Positions 51,362-59,399 of a DNA stretch of 61,228 nt are shown piece after piece. Source of the DNA: UMGS1002 sp050946195. Its GTDB lineage: Bacteria; Bacillota; Clostridia; Oscillospirales; CAG-272. Each line of letters starts with the position of its first letter. Within the stretch, counting starts at the first letter, position 1. A program made the position numbers and the translations under genes. The notes beneath the pieces are model-generated. The model did no database searches. It was not told the DNA's origin and was given only the letters and a program-made list of their open reading frames with translations. The stretch covers positions 1 through 61,228 of the forward strand of contig JBMNUI010000003.1 in NCBI GenBank assembly GCA_050946195.1, read 5' to 3'.

Positions 51362-52899
51362 ATCTTCTCCAGAAGCCCGTCTATAATTTCGAGCAGCCTG
51401 TCAATCACCGCGTCGGAGGCAATTATCGGCGGCTTGAAAAGCACGGCCGGCAGGCAGTTGGGCTTGTAGAGCTGCGCGCTGGCGTCAACGCAGCTTGCGT
51501 TCAGCGCATTTGCAAATCCCGCCGCCTCACCAACTGTCTTGAAATGAAGCGCCGCAAGGTGCCCGAGCCCCTCGACCGCGACGATTATTGACGGGTGCTT
51601 TTCTTTGAGCTGCAGAAGTCCCTCAAAAAACCTTGAGCCAAGCCGCTCTATCTCAAAGCTATTTGCGCGGGCAAAGGCCATTGTGACAAGATATGAGAGG
51701 GAGGCCAGCTCCTCCTGCCCGTTTGTGACCAGCGCGCCGAACTGGTTTAAGTTGTCGTACTCGGCGGCGGTGACTATCCTGCTTGCCGGGTATTCTCCAC
51801 CCGGAAAGCCCTTGCCGAGGGCGACAAAATCGGGATTCAGGCCGTACTTGCGGAAGAGGAACATTCCGCCATACCACATGCAGGACTGTATCTCATCGAC
51901 CAGCACCGGCGTGTCGGTCTGCTCGCACAACCTGTAGGCATCCTGCAAATATTCGGCGGTAAGGCGTATGCCCCCGTAGTTCATCAGAATGATTTCGTGC
52001 AGAAAGCCCGCGGTCTTGTACCGCCCGCTGTTGTATTTACTTATTTTTTCGGCAAAATCCGAAATGTCGTTAATTCTCACCGGCACAACCTTATAGAGCC
52101 CGGCGGCCTCTGCCGCTTCGTAAAATTCCCTCCAGAGCCCCCTGAAGGTTTGGGTCAGCACCGTTGTGCCGTGATAATTTCCGGTTTTCTCTCCGGCATG
52201 GTCGGCCACCACAAAAAAGACGGGTATCCTTCCCGAGTATTTCGGCTCGGGGAACTCGGGCGAGAGCCGGTAAAACCTCGCCAGCATCATTTTCACGCCG
52301 GCCTCGACCGCGAGCGACCCGGTTTCAAGGTTTATAACCCGGTTGAGCACTTTGGGCTTGTCGGAGTTGATAATTTCGTCGGTTTTGGCGTCGTCCTCCC
52401 AGTCTATGCCATTGATGCTCTGAATTATCCGGCGCTCGCAGAGCCGGGTAATATAGCCGCGCGTGTTGTTGTGCGTGGCGTTGGGAATACTCAGCCGGCG
52501 CGCGTTGTCGACCAGCCGGTAGCCCCCGAAGCTGTGACCGATCGAGGCGTGATAGTGCTCGCTTTTCCCCAGAAGATAAAGCCTGCCGTCCTCGCCGACC
52601 CTGAAACACCCGAAACCCGACAGAGGCGCCGCGGCTTTATGGGTTGCAAGCCTGAACGAGTTGGTCGGGGCGCCGTCGTTTGAATTGTAAAAGGGCGGCA
52701 GCAGCTCTGCCCCGACTTTATCCAGCAGGGCGTCATTCCGCCTCTGCTCGGCCTCGGGGTAAAAATCCACCTTTTCATTGGCGATTTCAATTGCCTCGCG
52801 GTAATCGATACTCCCGAGAGCCGCGGCCGCCGTAGCTACCTTTTCGGTATAGTCCTGACCTATTATGTCGGATAGCGACATTCTTACATTGCAGAACAT
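51358..52899 (-). CDS. Class III aminotransferase (PLP-dependent), long form
   Basis: About 513 residues, longer than the usual 430-450. The N-terminal 90 residues or so have no obvious match. Then the substrate and PLP region (GHSFGGYRLVDNARRL, NLETGSLAVEAGVKMMLARF), PVLVDEIQSCMWYGG (about 335) and the PLP lysine in FVALGKGFPGGEYP (about 358). Class III enzymes move amines at the omega position or on sugars and cyclitols. The ATG at 52899 has GAGGTGG close by. It follows a Gfo/Idh/MocA gene 8 nt upstream, consistent with amino-sugar or aminocyclitol chemistry. Confidence 0.82.
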   Translation of the reverse strand: MFCNVRMSLSDIIGQDYTEKVATAAAALGSIDYREAIEIANEKVDFYPEAEQRRNDALLDKVGAELLPPFYNSNDGAPTNSFRLATHKAAAPLSGFGCFRVGEDGRLYLLGKSEHYHASIGHSFGGYRLVDNARRLSIPNATHNNTRGYITRLCERRIIQSINGIDWEDDAKTDEIINSDKPKVLNRVINLETGSLAVEAGVKMMLARFYRLSPEFPEPKYSGRIPVFFVVADHAGEKTGNYHGTTVLTQTFRGLWREFYEAAEAAGLYKVVPVRINDISDFAEKISKYNSGRYKTAGFLHEIILMNYGGIRLTAEYLQDAYRLCEQTDTPVLVDEIQSCMWYGGMFLFRKYGLNPDFVALGKGFPGGEYPASRIVTAAEYDNLNQFGALVTNGQEELASLSYLVTMAFARANSFEIERLGSRFFEGLLQLKEKHPSIIVAVEGLGHLAALHFKTVGEAAGFANALNASCVDASAQLYKPNCLPAVLFKPPIIASDAVIDRLLEIIDGLLEKI

Positions 52900-52907
52900 T
52901 TGCCACC

Positions 52908-54047
52908 TCAATACTCAATTGCAACAGCTCTTTTTTCCCTGTATGACACAAGCGCCGCATCAAGCAGCCTATGCGAGAGCGCCGTCTCCTCGGGTCTCAC
53001 ACAGCCAAAGGGGATTTCAATACCAGAAACCTCAGAGACAAAGGCCGCTATCATCTGAAGGATGGCGTCGGGGAAACCGAATTCAAATATGCCGCCGGTG
53101 ATGGCCGGTATCATCGGTTTGTAGCCGATGTTCACCCGACACCAAGCCTGTTCCCTGCCGCAGTTCTCGGTAAACCAAAAGGCATTCGGGTCGTTTGTAC
53201 TGAATCTTGCGGAGACCGCCATTCCCAGGACCGTAAGCTCCCATTCGTTTGTCGAGCCGGGGGACATTCGCTTGGTCTCAAATATAAGGGGGAAGAGGTC
53301 CCCGCCGGTGTCGCGCGCCTCGCAAATGAGGGTCGCGTTGTCCCAGGTGAGGCAGGGGGCAAATCCCCCTCGGCCGTCGGGTCGCTCGGTGACAATTTTG
53401 GAAAGGCTCGCGTAGACATTCAAAGGCATCCAGCCTACCCTGAAGGGCACATGCTGGGTATGCAGCCCGAGGTCGCCCATACAGCCGTACTCGCCGTTGA
53501 ACTCAACCTGGCGCTTCCAGTTAATCGGCTTGTTTATGTCAAGGTCGCTTGAATGGCGGAAGGCCGCCCTGACCTCAATTATCCTGCCGAAACGGCCCTC
53601 GTCTACCCATTTAATAAGCTCCTGACAGGCCGGGAAAAATGGAAACTCACTCGAACACCGAACGGTCACCTCGGGGTGTGCCCGCACCGCCTTAAGTATC
53701 AAATCATTTGCGGCCTTATCAATCCCGAAGGGTTTCTCACCGAGCAGGTGCTTGCCGGCATTTATTATATCAACATAAAATCGTGCATGCAGGTTGTGGG
53801 GCACAGCACAGTATACCGCGTCTATGTCGGGTTTATCGATAAGCTCCCGGTAGTCGTCGGTGCCGTACTTTATGGTGCTGAAATTCCGCTCAAACCATGC
53901 CCGAGCCTCGGGGTTGATATCGCACACCCCGACAATCTCGGGTTTCGGGATATCTTTGGAAAGGTGGCACCACCGCGCGGCGGCCGACGCAAACTCCCGC
54001 CCCATCAGCCCGCAGCCGATAATGGCAAAACGAATCGTTTTTGACAT
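52908..54047 (-). CDS. Gfo/Idh/MocA-family oxidoreductase B
   Basis: 379 residues. NAD(P) loop IGCGLMGREF (about 10-19) and VCDINPEA (about 41), then GEKPFGIDKAAND (about 99), whose EKP is the catalytic-Lys signature of the family, and GCMGDLGLHTQHVPF (about 188). It oxidises a hydroxyl of a sugar, inositol or glycoside. Paralogue of the preceding gene in the same operon (17-nt gap). Confidence 0.86.
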   Translation of the reverse strand: MSKTIRFAIIGCGLMGREFASAAARWCHLSKDIPKPEIVGVCDINPEARAWFERNFSTIKYGTDDYRELIDKPDIDAVYCAVPHNLHARFYVDIINAGKHLLGEKPFGIDKAANDLILKAVRAHPEVTVRCSSEFPFFPACQELIKWVDEGRFGRIIEVRAAFRHSSDLDINKPINWKRQVEFNGEYGCMGDLGLHTQHVPFRVGWMPLNVYASLSKIVTERPDGRGGFAPCLTWDNATLICEARDTGGDLFPLIFETKRMSPGSTNEWELTVLGMAVSARFSTNDPNAFWFTENCGREQAWCRVNIGYKPMIPAITGGIFEFGFPDAILQMIAAFVSEVSGIEIPFGCVRPEETALSHRLLDAALVSYREKRAVAIEY

Positions 54048-54064
54048 CTTTCCCTCTTCTCGGC

Positions 54065-55276
54065 CTATTGCCTGCTTTTTGCCGTATTTTGGCTGCTGAA
54101 CGGCAGGGTATTCGGGGCGTCCTCAGAGGGGAAGGGTGTGAGATTGTCGTTTTCCCACTTTTTCCTTTCGCGCTCTTTGGTAAAGTCGGGAATATCAAAC
54201 CGCTTGGATTTCTGCAGTACGCTGCGCCAGCCGAGGATCGCCACCGCCGACATCGCCACTGCATGATACACGTCAAGCCGCTCATTAGATTTGCCCGATC
54301 TTATCGCGTCTATAAATTCCTTCACCACCCAATAGTCGCCGCCGCCGTGCCCGGCCTGCTTGGCCTTGTCGGCGTCGCTCTCCCACTGAGCTTCGTAAAT
54401 CTTTGAGGCCTCTGCACCCTCGGGGACCGACCAGGAGTTATATGCCAGCCGCATGCACTTTTCATTACCTCTGACAGTTTCGACCCCGCCGCAGGTGCAG
54501 CCGAGACGGTACCAGTTGCCCTGCGGTCCCATATTTGACGAGCCGTTGACCCGAAAAACCGCGCCGTTGTCCATCTGGACCAGCATGACCCCGACCGCGT
54601 CGGTTTTCAGCCTCTTGTATATTCTGATATTCTCCTCGGTATCGGGCGCCGCCATCCCCACCACATAGCGCGGCAGGGCACCCGTCATATACATCAGCGG
54701 AGCCAGCGCGTGCGAGGAGTAATAGGTCACCGGCAGATAGCGCCGCCAGTGATACTGCCCGTGGACCTCGGGGTTGTTGTATCTCCAGCTTTCTTCGGGG
54801 CTCATGGGGTGTACGTACTCGCCCTCGGCAAACAGGACCTTGCCTAAAGTCCCGCCCTCATATAGCCGCTTCATCTCAAGGCAGCCGCGCGAGAAGGGGT
54901 AGTTTTCACCCAGCATGTATATGCAGCCGCTCTTCTCGACCGCCCGGCAGAGCTCGACGCAAAGCGCCATGGTCGAGGCCGCCATGGTCTCGCTGAATAC
55001 ATGAATCCCGCGCTCGAGTGCCGGTATCGCATACTGGGCATGCTCGTGAAAGTAATTGCAGAGAAGTACGGCGTCAAATTTTCCCGAGTTGATGAATTCA
55101 TCAAAATTGTCATAGGTCGCAACATCGCCTTCGCACCGTGCTTTGGCTTCCTCAATCCGCTGGGGCATTTTCTCACAGAGTGCCGTCACCCGCACCCCGT
55201 CAATTAGTTTGAGCGACTTCATGTACGCCCGGCCCCTCCAGGTCCCGAACACGCCAATCCTGATTTCCCGATCCAT
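54065..55276 (-). CDS. Gfo/Idh/MocA-family oxidoreductase A
   Basis: 403 residues from the ATG at 55276 (GAGGAGAC 6 nt upstream). It has the two-domain family layout, but the nucleotide loop reads GVFGTWRGRAYMKSL rather than GxGxxG, and the EKP site reads FSETMAAS. Cofactor binding and the catalytic lysine may therefore be changed. It is first in the seven-gene operon, with a consensus promoter about 100 nt upstream. Confidence 0.8.
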   Translation of the reverse strand: MDREIRIGVFGTWRGRAYMKSLKLIDGVRVTALCEKMPQRIEEAKARCEGDVATYDNFDEFINSGKFDAVLLCNYFHEHAQYAIPALERGIHVFSETMAASTMALCVELCRAVEKSGCIYMLGENYPFSRGCLEMKRLYEGGTLGKVLFAEGEYVHPMSPEESWRYNNPEVHGQYHWRRYLPVTYYSSHALAPLMYMTGALPRYVVGMAAPDTEENIRIYKRLKTDAVGVMLVQMDNGAVFRVNGSSNMGPQGNWYRLGCTCGGVETVRGNEKCMRLAYNSWSVPEGAEASKIYEAQWESDADKAKQAGHGGGDYWVVKEFIDAIRSGKSNERLDVYHAVAMSAVAILGWRSVLQKSKRFDIPDFTKERERKKWENDNLTPFPSEDAPNTLPFSSQNTAKSRQ

Positions 55277-55379
55277 GTTAAAGTCTCCTCTCAATTATTT
55301 TTCGGCAAGCTGAATTTCCGAACTCCGGGATTAAAGTAATGACTGATACCGCGGAAAATTATTCACATGACTTTACTAT

Positions 55380-55408
55380 ATTATAATACTAAATGGAGTT
55401 TATTTCAA
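55380..55408 (-). promoter_or_regulatory. Promoter of the seven-gene catabolic operon
   Basis: Minus strand TTGAAA (55408-55403), 17-bp spacer, TATAAT (55385-55380). Confidence 0.78.
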
Positions 55409-55433
55409 GGTGTTTAAGAGATATTGTGGCAAA

Positions 55434-55468
55434 TAAAAACGGCAGGCCGCATTGACCTGCCGTTTTGC
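55434..55468 (-). terminator. Terminator of the second AbrB-like gene
   Basis: Minus strand acggcagg-tcaatgcgg-cctgccgt followed by ttttattt. Confidence 0.82.
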
Positions 55469-55484
55469 TACAAAATCCAGCGCT

Positions 55485-55730
55485 CTACAGCATGGATTTC
55501 AAATTCCTTAAACATTCGTCGCAAATACGTTTTTCCATGAAGCATGCGATGTTTTCTGTGCTGCCGCAGAACACGCACGGGGGCACATACTTCTGCAGGA
55601 TGATTTTGTCATCCTCGGTGTATATGCACATAGTGTCATTCGGGTTTATGTTGTAAGCTTTGCGAAGCTTTTTTGGCAAAACAAACCTGCCGAGGTCGTC
55701 GACCTGACGGACCTTTACCGTTGTTTTCAT
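55485..55730 (-). CDS. AbrB/SpoVT-type regulator with zinc-ribbon-like tail, second copy
   Basis: 81 residues from the ATG at 55730. Same plan as the 19642 gene: AbrB hairpin (RQVDDLGRFVLPKKLRKAY), then CVFC and CDEC pairs, and the same LKSML/LKTML ending. It is the likely paralogue. It sits directly upstream of the seven-gene operon promoter and downstream of the ECF group, so it may regulate either. Confidence 0.84.
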   Translation of the reverse strand: MKTTVKVRQVDDLGRFVLPKKLRKAYNINPNDTMCIYTEDDKIILQKYVPPCVFCGSTENIACFMEKRICDECLRNLKSML

Positions 55731-55871
55731 TTTATTTCTCCTGTAAAAAAAGCGAAATGAAAGTTTATGAAAAAGCGAACAAGAAACCTCACACCCGCTA
55801 TTACCGCGAGCGCTTCCAAAAATATACAATATCATTAGCCAGTGGTCATGTCACAACTGGCCTAAATCGCC

Positions 55872-56303
55872 TCAATACTGAACCACAGGCTGGCAGGTAA
55901 TGACATCGGCCGGTCCGCCGCTGCCATAAACCTCATAGACTGAGGTTACCCTATATGTACCTCTTGAATCGAGCTGAACAGTATGGCCGCCTATATAAGT
56001 GAAATCAAAAACGTAGTCGACCCATTCGTTACCGGATACTCCAATGTCTACTCTGGTCCAGAAGAAAAGCAAAATTCTCTTTTCTACATATGTTGTTATA
56101 ACCGCGCATGTCGTGACGCCCTGAAAACCAATAAACCTGTTGGAAACCGTCAATAATCCTGTGTCTGATATACTTGCTACTGCATCGGCATATAGAGTAT
56201 TATTGAAACAAACAGAATAATCTGCTGCCGATAATAACACGGCAAGAAGCGAAGACATCAGAATTGCGGTAAGAAGAAAAGCAACAATCCTTGTTTTTCG
56301 CAT
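55872..56303 (-). CDS. Small secreted protein, likely ECF-sigma target
   Basis: 143 residues from the ATG at 56303 (AAAGGGA upstream). A signal peptide (about 1-27, RIVAFLLTAILMSSLLAVLL) is followed by a Tyr/Val/Thr-rich beta-type body of about 115 residues with an isolated Cys pair. No domain recognised. Its promoter region carries the same 35-bp block as the sigma factor gene, so I infer co-regulation. Confidence 0.7.
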   Translation of the reverse strand: MRKTRIVAFLLTAILMSSLLAVLLSAADYSVCFNNTLYADAVASISDTGLLTVSNRFIGFQGVTTCAVITTYVEKRILLFFWTRVDIGVSGNEWVDYVFDFTYIGGHTVQLDSRGTYRVTSVYEVYGSGGPADVITCQPVVQY

Positions 56304-56339
56304 TTTTTCGTCCCTTTCTTTCATTTTTTGGGGCCCTCA

Positions 56340-56374
56340 TATATACAACAAAATAAAATGGCAAAAAGGATACA
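56340..56374 (-). promoter_or_regulatory. ECF-type promoter of the secreted protein gene
   Basis: 35-bp block matching 57635-57669 at 32 of 35 positions, with no gap. Read on the minus strand it begins TGTATCC and ends GTATATA. It lies 36 nt from the start codon. Confidence 0.65.
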
Positions 56375-56386
56375 ATAATTAAAATT

Positions 56387-57049
56387 TTATTTCAAAGATC
56401 CGATAATTTTCTTAAGCACGGATGTCGGGCAATCCCCAGTAATTAAAATTGTGAAAAAATACTGATTTTCAACCCATTCGGCAACCGTAACATTACCACT
56501 GGTATAAACGTTGATTATTTTTCCATTAATGACTATTACATGATGCTTTATATTCTCTTTATCTATATAGATGTCTGCCTCACTGATGGCAGATTGCGTA
56601 TACTGAATCCTATTATCGTTATTATCCTTCCACTCTACATAATATCTTGTAATATCCGAATACTCACACACTTTTCTAAACCCCTCGGGCACATATGAAA
56701 AAGTGTATTTATATTCGATGGAATCGACCTTATCCCCAACAAAAGTGACATTAATTGATGTTTCGTATACTCTCCTGAAGAAATTAACCACTTTTGTTCT
56801 GATGGGGGTAATGCCGCAGGCGGCGGCACAAAGCGCGGCAATAATCACTGCAGCCACTACCAGACGTTTTTTTGCAGTGTTGACATATTTCCATGCAAAG
56901 CATTTTTCTTTGCGGATAAGCTTTGACATCTTCTTCTCAAATTGACTTGAGAAGGTCCACTCAACCATGTTCTCCTCGGGGACATTCCTGAATTCCTCGG
57001 AGGCCACCTGGCGAAAGGCGGCTTTTACATCGCAGATACTCATGCTCAT
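56387..57049 (-). CDS. DUF4367 single-pass membrane protein, probable anti-sigma partner
   Basis: 220 residues. An N-terminal cytoplasmic region of about 60 residues, one transmembrane helix (about 62-80) and an extracellular DUF4367-like domain with YVPEGFRKV (about 119) and a C-terminal ITGDCPTSVLKKII. It is 4 nt downstream of the ECF sigma gene, the usual place for a regulator of that factor. No zinc anti-sigma HxxxCxxC motif is seen, so inhibition must use other contacts, if it occurs. Confidence 0.75.
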   Translation of the reverse strand: MSMSICDVKAAFRQVASEEFRNVPEENMVEWTFSSQFEKKMSKLIRKEKCFAWKYVNTAKKRLVVAAVIIAALCAAACGITPIRTKVVNFFRRVYETSINVTFVGDKVDSIEYKYTFSYVPEGFRKVCEYSDITRYYVEWKDNNDNRIQYTQSAISEADIYIDKENIKHHVIVINGKIINVYTSGNVTVAEWVENQYFFTILITGDCPTSVLKKIIGSLK

Positions 57050-57053
57050 GACA

Positions 57054-57602
57054 TTATCTCATCTCTCTTTTCTTAAGTTTGGCAGCGGCAAGCTTTTTGC
57101 CTCTTGCAAGCTGTTGTTTTACGGTGGAGAGCTTGCGCCCCAGCAATTTCGCAACCTCAGGGAGGGTTAATTCCATTACGTAATGGTAATACAAAACATC
57201 AAAATAATCCCTGTTTATTTCACGCAGCACTTCAACCAGATCATCATATGAAAATTTGTCGGCAAGCGCCTGCATAAAGGAGTCGTCGGGAATATCGCTC
57301 ACGGAATCCAGGCCAATCACGCGTTCCCGCCTCTTTTTTTGAGACAGCATATTGAGCGAGGCATTCTTCGCTGTTTTCAGAAGATAGTTTCTCATGTCGG
57401 TTTCATTTGTGATTTTACTAACCACGGCCATATTGCGCGCAATACATAAAAAGGCCTCGTGAACCGCATCTTCGGCATCATGCGTGTTATGTAGTATCGA
57501 CAGAGCCAAAGCTAACATTTGTTTGCGGTATTTGTTATAGAGGCCTTCAAATCTGCGCTGGGACTGCTCGTCATCAAGCAGAGCCAAATAAAACGCAAGC
57601 AT
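57054..57602 (-). CDS. ECF-type RNA polymerase sigma factor
   Basis: 182 residues from the ATG at 57602 (GGGGAGT upstream). The region 2 core is LALSILHNTHDAEDAVHEAF with the following RNYLLKTAKNASLN (about 40-100), and region 4 is LTLPEVAKLLGRKLSTVKQQ (about 145-165). The open frame goes 19 codons further up across the promoter block, which argues for 57602. It probably directs transcription from its own promoter and from that at 56340-56374. Confidence 0.88.
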   Translation of the reverse strand: MLAFYLALLDDEQSQRRFEGLYNKYRKQMLALALSILHNTHDAEDAVHEAFLCIARNMAVVSKITNETDMRNYLLKTAKNASLNMLSQKKRRERVIGLDSVSDIPDDSFMQALADKFSYDDLVEVLREINRDYFDVLYYHYVMELTLPEVAKLLGRKLSTVKQQLARGKKLAAAKLKKREMR

Positions 57603-57634
57603 GATACTCCCCTGCTTATGTTCTATTCGCCCTT

Positions 57635-57669
57635 TATATACAACAAAATTAAAGGGCAAATAGGATACA
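57635..57669 (-). promoter_or_regulatory. ECF-type autoregulatory promoter of the sigma gene
   Basis: 35-bp block identical to 56340-56374 at 32 of 35 positions. Minus strand begins TGTATCC and ends GTATATA, 32 nt before the start codon. An A/T-rich tract upstream is also shared. Confidence 0.65.
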
Positions 57670-57711
57670 TGAAATTAAATTTTGCAATATTCTCCGGGTA
57701 TTACCATGCAA

Positions 57712-57740
57712 ATTATAACACAATAAAACAGTTAATTCAA
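57712..57740 (-). promoter_or_regulatory. Housekeeping promoter of the sigma operon
   Basis: Minus strand TTGAAT (57740-57735), 17-bp spacer, TATAAT (57717-57712). It would supply basal sigma factor. Confidence 0.62.
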
Positions 57741-57900
57741 TAAAATAATACAAGTAATTGCTAAATATGACAAACCAAAAATAATATCCGGAATTATTGC
57801 AGCAGATCTCTGCTATTTTACCTACAAAAGGTAGACATGTAAGCCGGATTTGCGCCGCGCCGGTCCGGTGAGTCTGTCGAGCTCGGGTTTTATTAATAGC

Positions 57901-57926
57901 AAAACCACCCCGGACGGGGTGGTTTT
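57901..57926. terminator. Symmetric terminator hairpin
   Basis: aaaaccacccc-ggac-ggggtggtttt gives a U-run on both strands. It separates the sigma operon region from the mobile remnants. Confidence 0.75.
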
Positions 57927-58111
57927 AATTATCGTTTTTGTCGTGTGTGATGTACATTGCGCTAATACAATGCACGGATTTATCCGGGGTCTGTGCATTT
58001 CATTATGGCTGAAATCGGCACATTTTTTCAATCTTTTCACTTTATTATCAAAATACCGCTTGACTTTTTTTGCCTGTTTGATGATAATGTCTGTCCTGAG
58101 GGGGTGGAACT

Positions 58112-58238
58112 ATGACCAAAGAACAGGCAGAAGCAGAAAAGCGCGATATGTACTGGCTCGTTGCATTTACCTGGAATTATACCGCAAGAACATCATCGAC
58201 CGGGATGGATTACAATACGCGCTGCGAGAGGCGTTCCA
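58112..58238 (+). pseudogene. SHOCT-like small protein remnant of a recombinase module
   Basis: ATG at 58112 with GGGGG upstream starts MTKEQAEAEKRDMYWLVA. A frameshift near 58158 moves to the frame YLELYRKNIIDRDGLQYAL (then REAF). Together they resemble the short SHOCT-type proteins that precede large serine recombinases in clostridial integrative elements. The frame then runs into recombinase sequence, so this is a deletion fusion. Confidence 0.55.
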
Positions 58239-58630
58239 GGGAATAAACGGCTATTCAATTAGCAAAGTTCTAACAAAACGAGGCATTCCGACTCCATGTA
58301 GGAAAAAACAATGGCAAACCAGAGTTATATACAGCATCCTGACAAATGAAAAGTATAAAGGGGATGCTTTGCTTCAAAAAAGGGTACGAATCGATTTTTT
58401 GACACACAAAAGCAAGCCGAATACCAGTGAAGCTCCGCAGTATTACATTGAACATGACCATCCGGCAATTATCCGTAGGGACATTTGGAATGAGATTCAA
58501 GACAAGGTCACAATTCTATCCAATCACAAAAGTATCATTGACCCACTGCGCGGAAAAATAGTATGTAGAGAGTGCGGAGGATATTATGGTCGTAAAACTT
58601 GGCATTCCACCACTACTCGCGATAAGACCG
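58239..58630 (+). pseudogene. Large serine recombinase, C-terminal fragment
   Basis: The translation holds the recombinase domain (GYSISKVLTKRGIPTPCR, ILTNEKYKGDALLQKRVRID) and the zinc-ribbon start (IVCRECGGYYGRKTWH). The N-terminal resolvase domain with the catalytic Ser is missing, and the C-terminus is cut near 58630 by IS3-type sequence. It is a dead remnant of an integrative element. Confidence 0.82.
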
Positions 58631-59220
58631 AAAGCGCGGCAAGCTTGAGCCGTCTGCAGACACTTCAGGATCTCCGTTGGCTTCTTCTTCTGACATACAA
58701 CAACTGAAAGATCAGCTGTACGAAATGCAGATGGAAATTGATATTTTGAGGGCAACAATCGACGTGTTAAAAAAAGACCCCGGCATCAATCTGAACAAGC
58801 TGAAAAACAGCGAAAAGACAGTGGTGGTTGATGCCATACGGACAAAATATGCACTGTTTGATCTTCTGCGCAGGTTATCAATCCCAAGGAGTAGTTACTA
58901 TCTTTGTCGGATGATTCAGCGTAGAGAGGACAAATATCTCGAGCTGAAAGACAGTATTCGAAAAGTGTTTGCAGAAAGCCGGGAAACATACGGTTACAGA
59001 CGGATCAAGTCAGAACTTAAAAAAGCCGGCATCTGTATATCGGAAAAAGTGATACGGCGACTTATGAAAGAAATGAATCTCACCGTGAAGCAAACACAAC
59101 ATGCCAAATATAACTCCTATAAAGGAGAAATCACTCCCGCGATGGAAAATCTCCTAAATAGGGATTTCAAAGCAAATCGCCCGAATGAAAAGTGGCTTAC
59201 AGACATTACCGAATTTGGGC
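58630..59220 (+). mobile_element. IS3-family transposase remnant
   Basis: A reading frame covering the OrfA coiled end (DIQQLKDQLYEMQMEIDILR) runs without a break into OrfB: DLLRRLSIPRSSYYLCRM, the HTH_21 segment RETYGYRRIKSELKKAG, then NRDFKANRPNEKWLTDITEF with the first catalytic Asp. The second Asp and the Glu are missing because the sequence switches to an sbcC-like fragment near 59220. The N-terminal HTH of OrfA is also lost. Not functional. Confidence 0.8.
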
Positions 59221-59399
59221 TTCCGGCTGCGTTGATCACTTGTTTCCTTTGCTCGTTTCAGTTCATATTGCCCGTCTGACATACGCATTAAGCGTATATT
59301 TGCTCTACGCAATACACGTTCAAAATAAGAGGCTTGCAACAACGAGAATTCATGAACGGTTATACCTAAATGCAGATCAGATAAATGGATGAACTTCAT
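59221..59399 (-). pseudogene. Collapsed sbcD-sbcC remnant
   Basis: On the minus strand, AGGAGGG and an ATG at 59399 start MKFIHLSDLHLGITVHEF, the N-terminus of the SbcD nuclease. After about 21 residues the same frame continues with ASYFERVLRRANIRLMRMSD (then GQYELKRAKETSDQRS), a stretch from near the C-terminal end of the SbcC ATPase. An internal deletion has joined the two genes in frame, and the 3' end is cut by the IS3 remnant. Confidence 0.75.

Noticed and set aside
57850..58707. 285-codon open frame treated as one protein
   Set aside because: It is a chance join of intergenic sequence, a frameshifted SHOCT-like remnant and a recombinase fragment, ending in IS3 sequence in the wrong frame.
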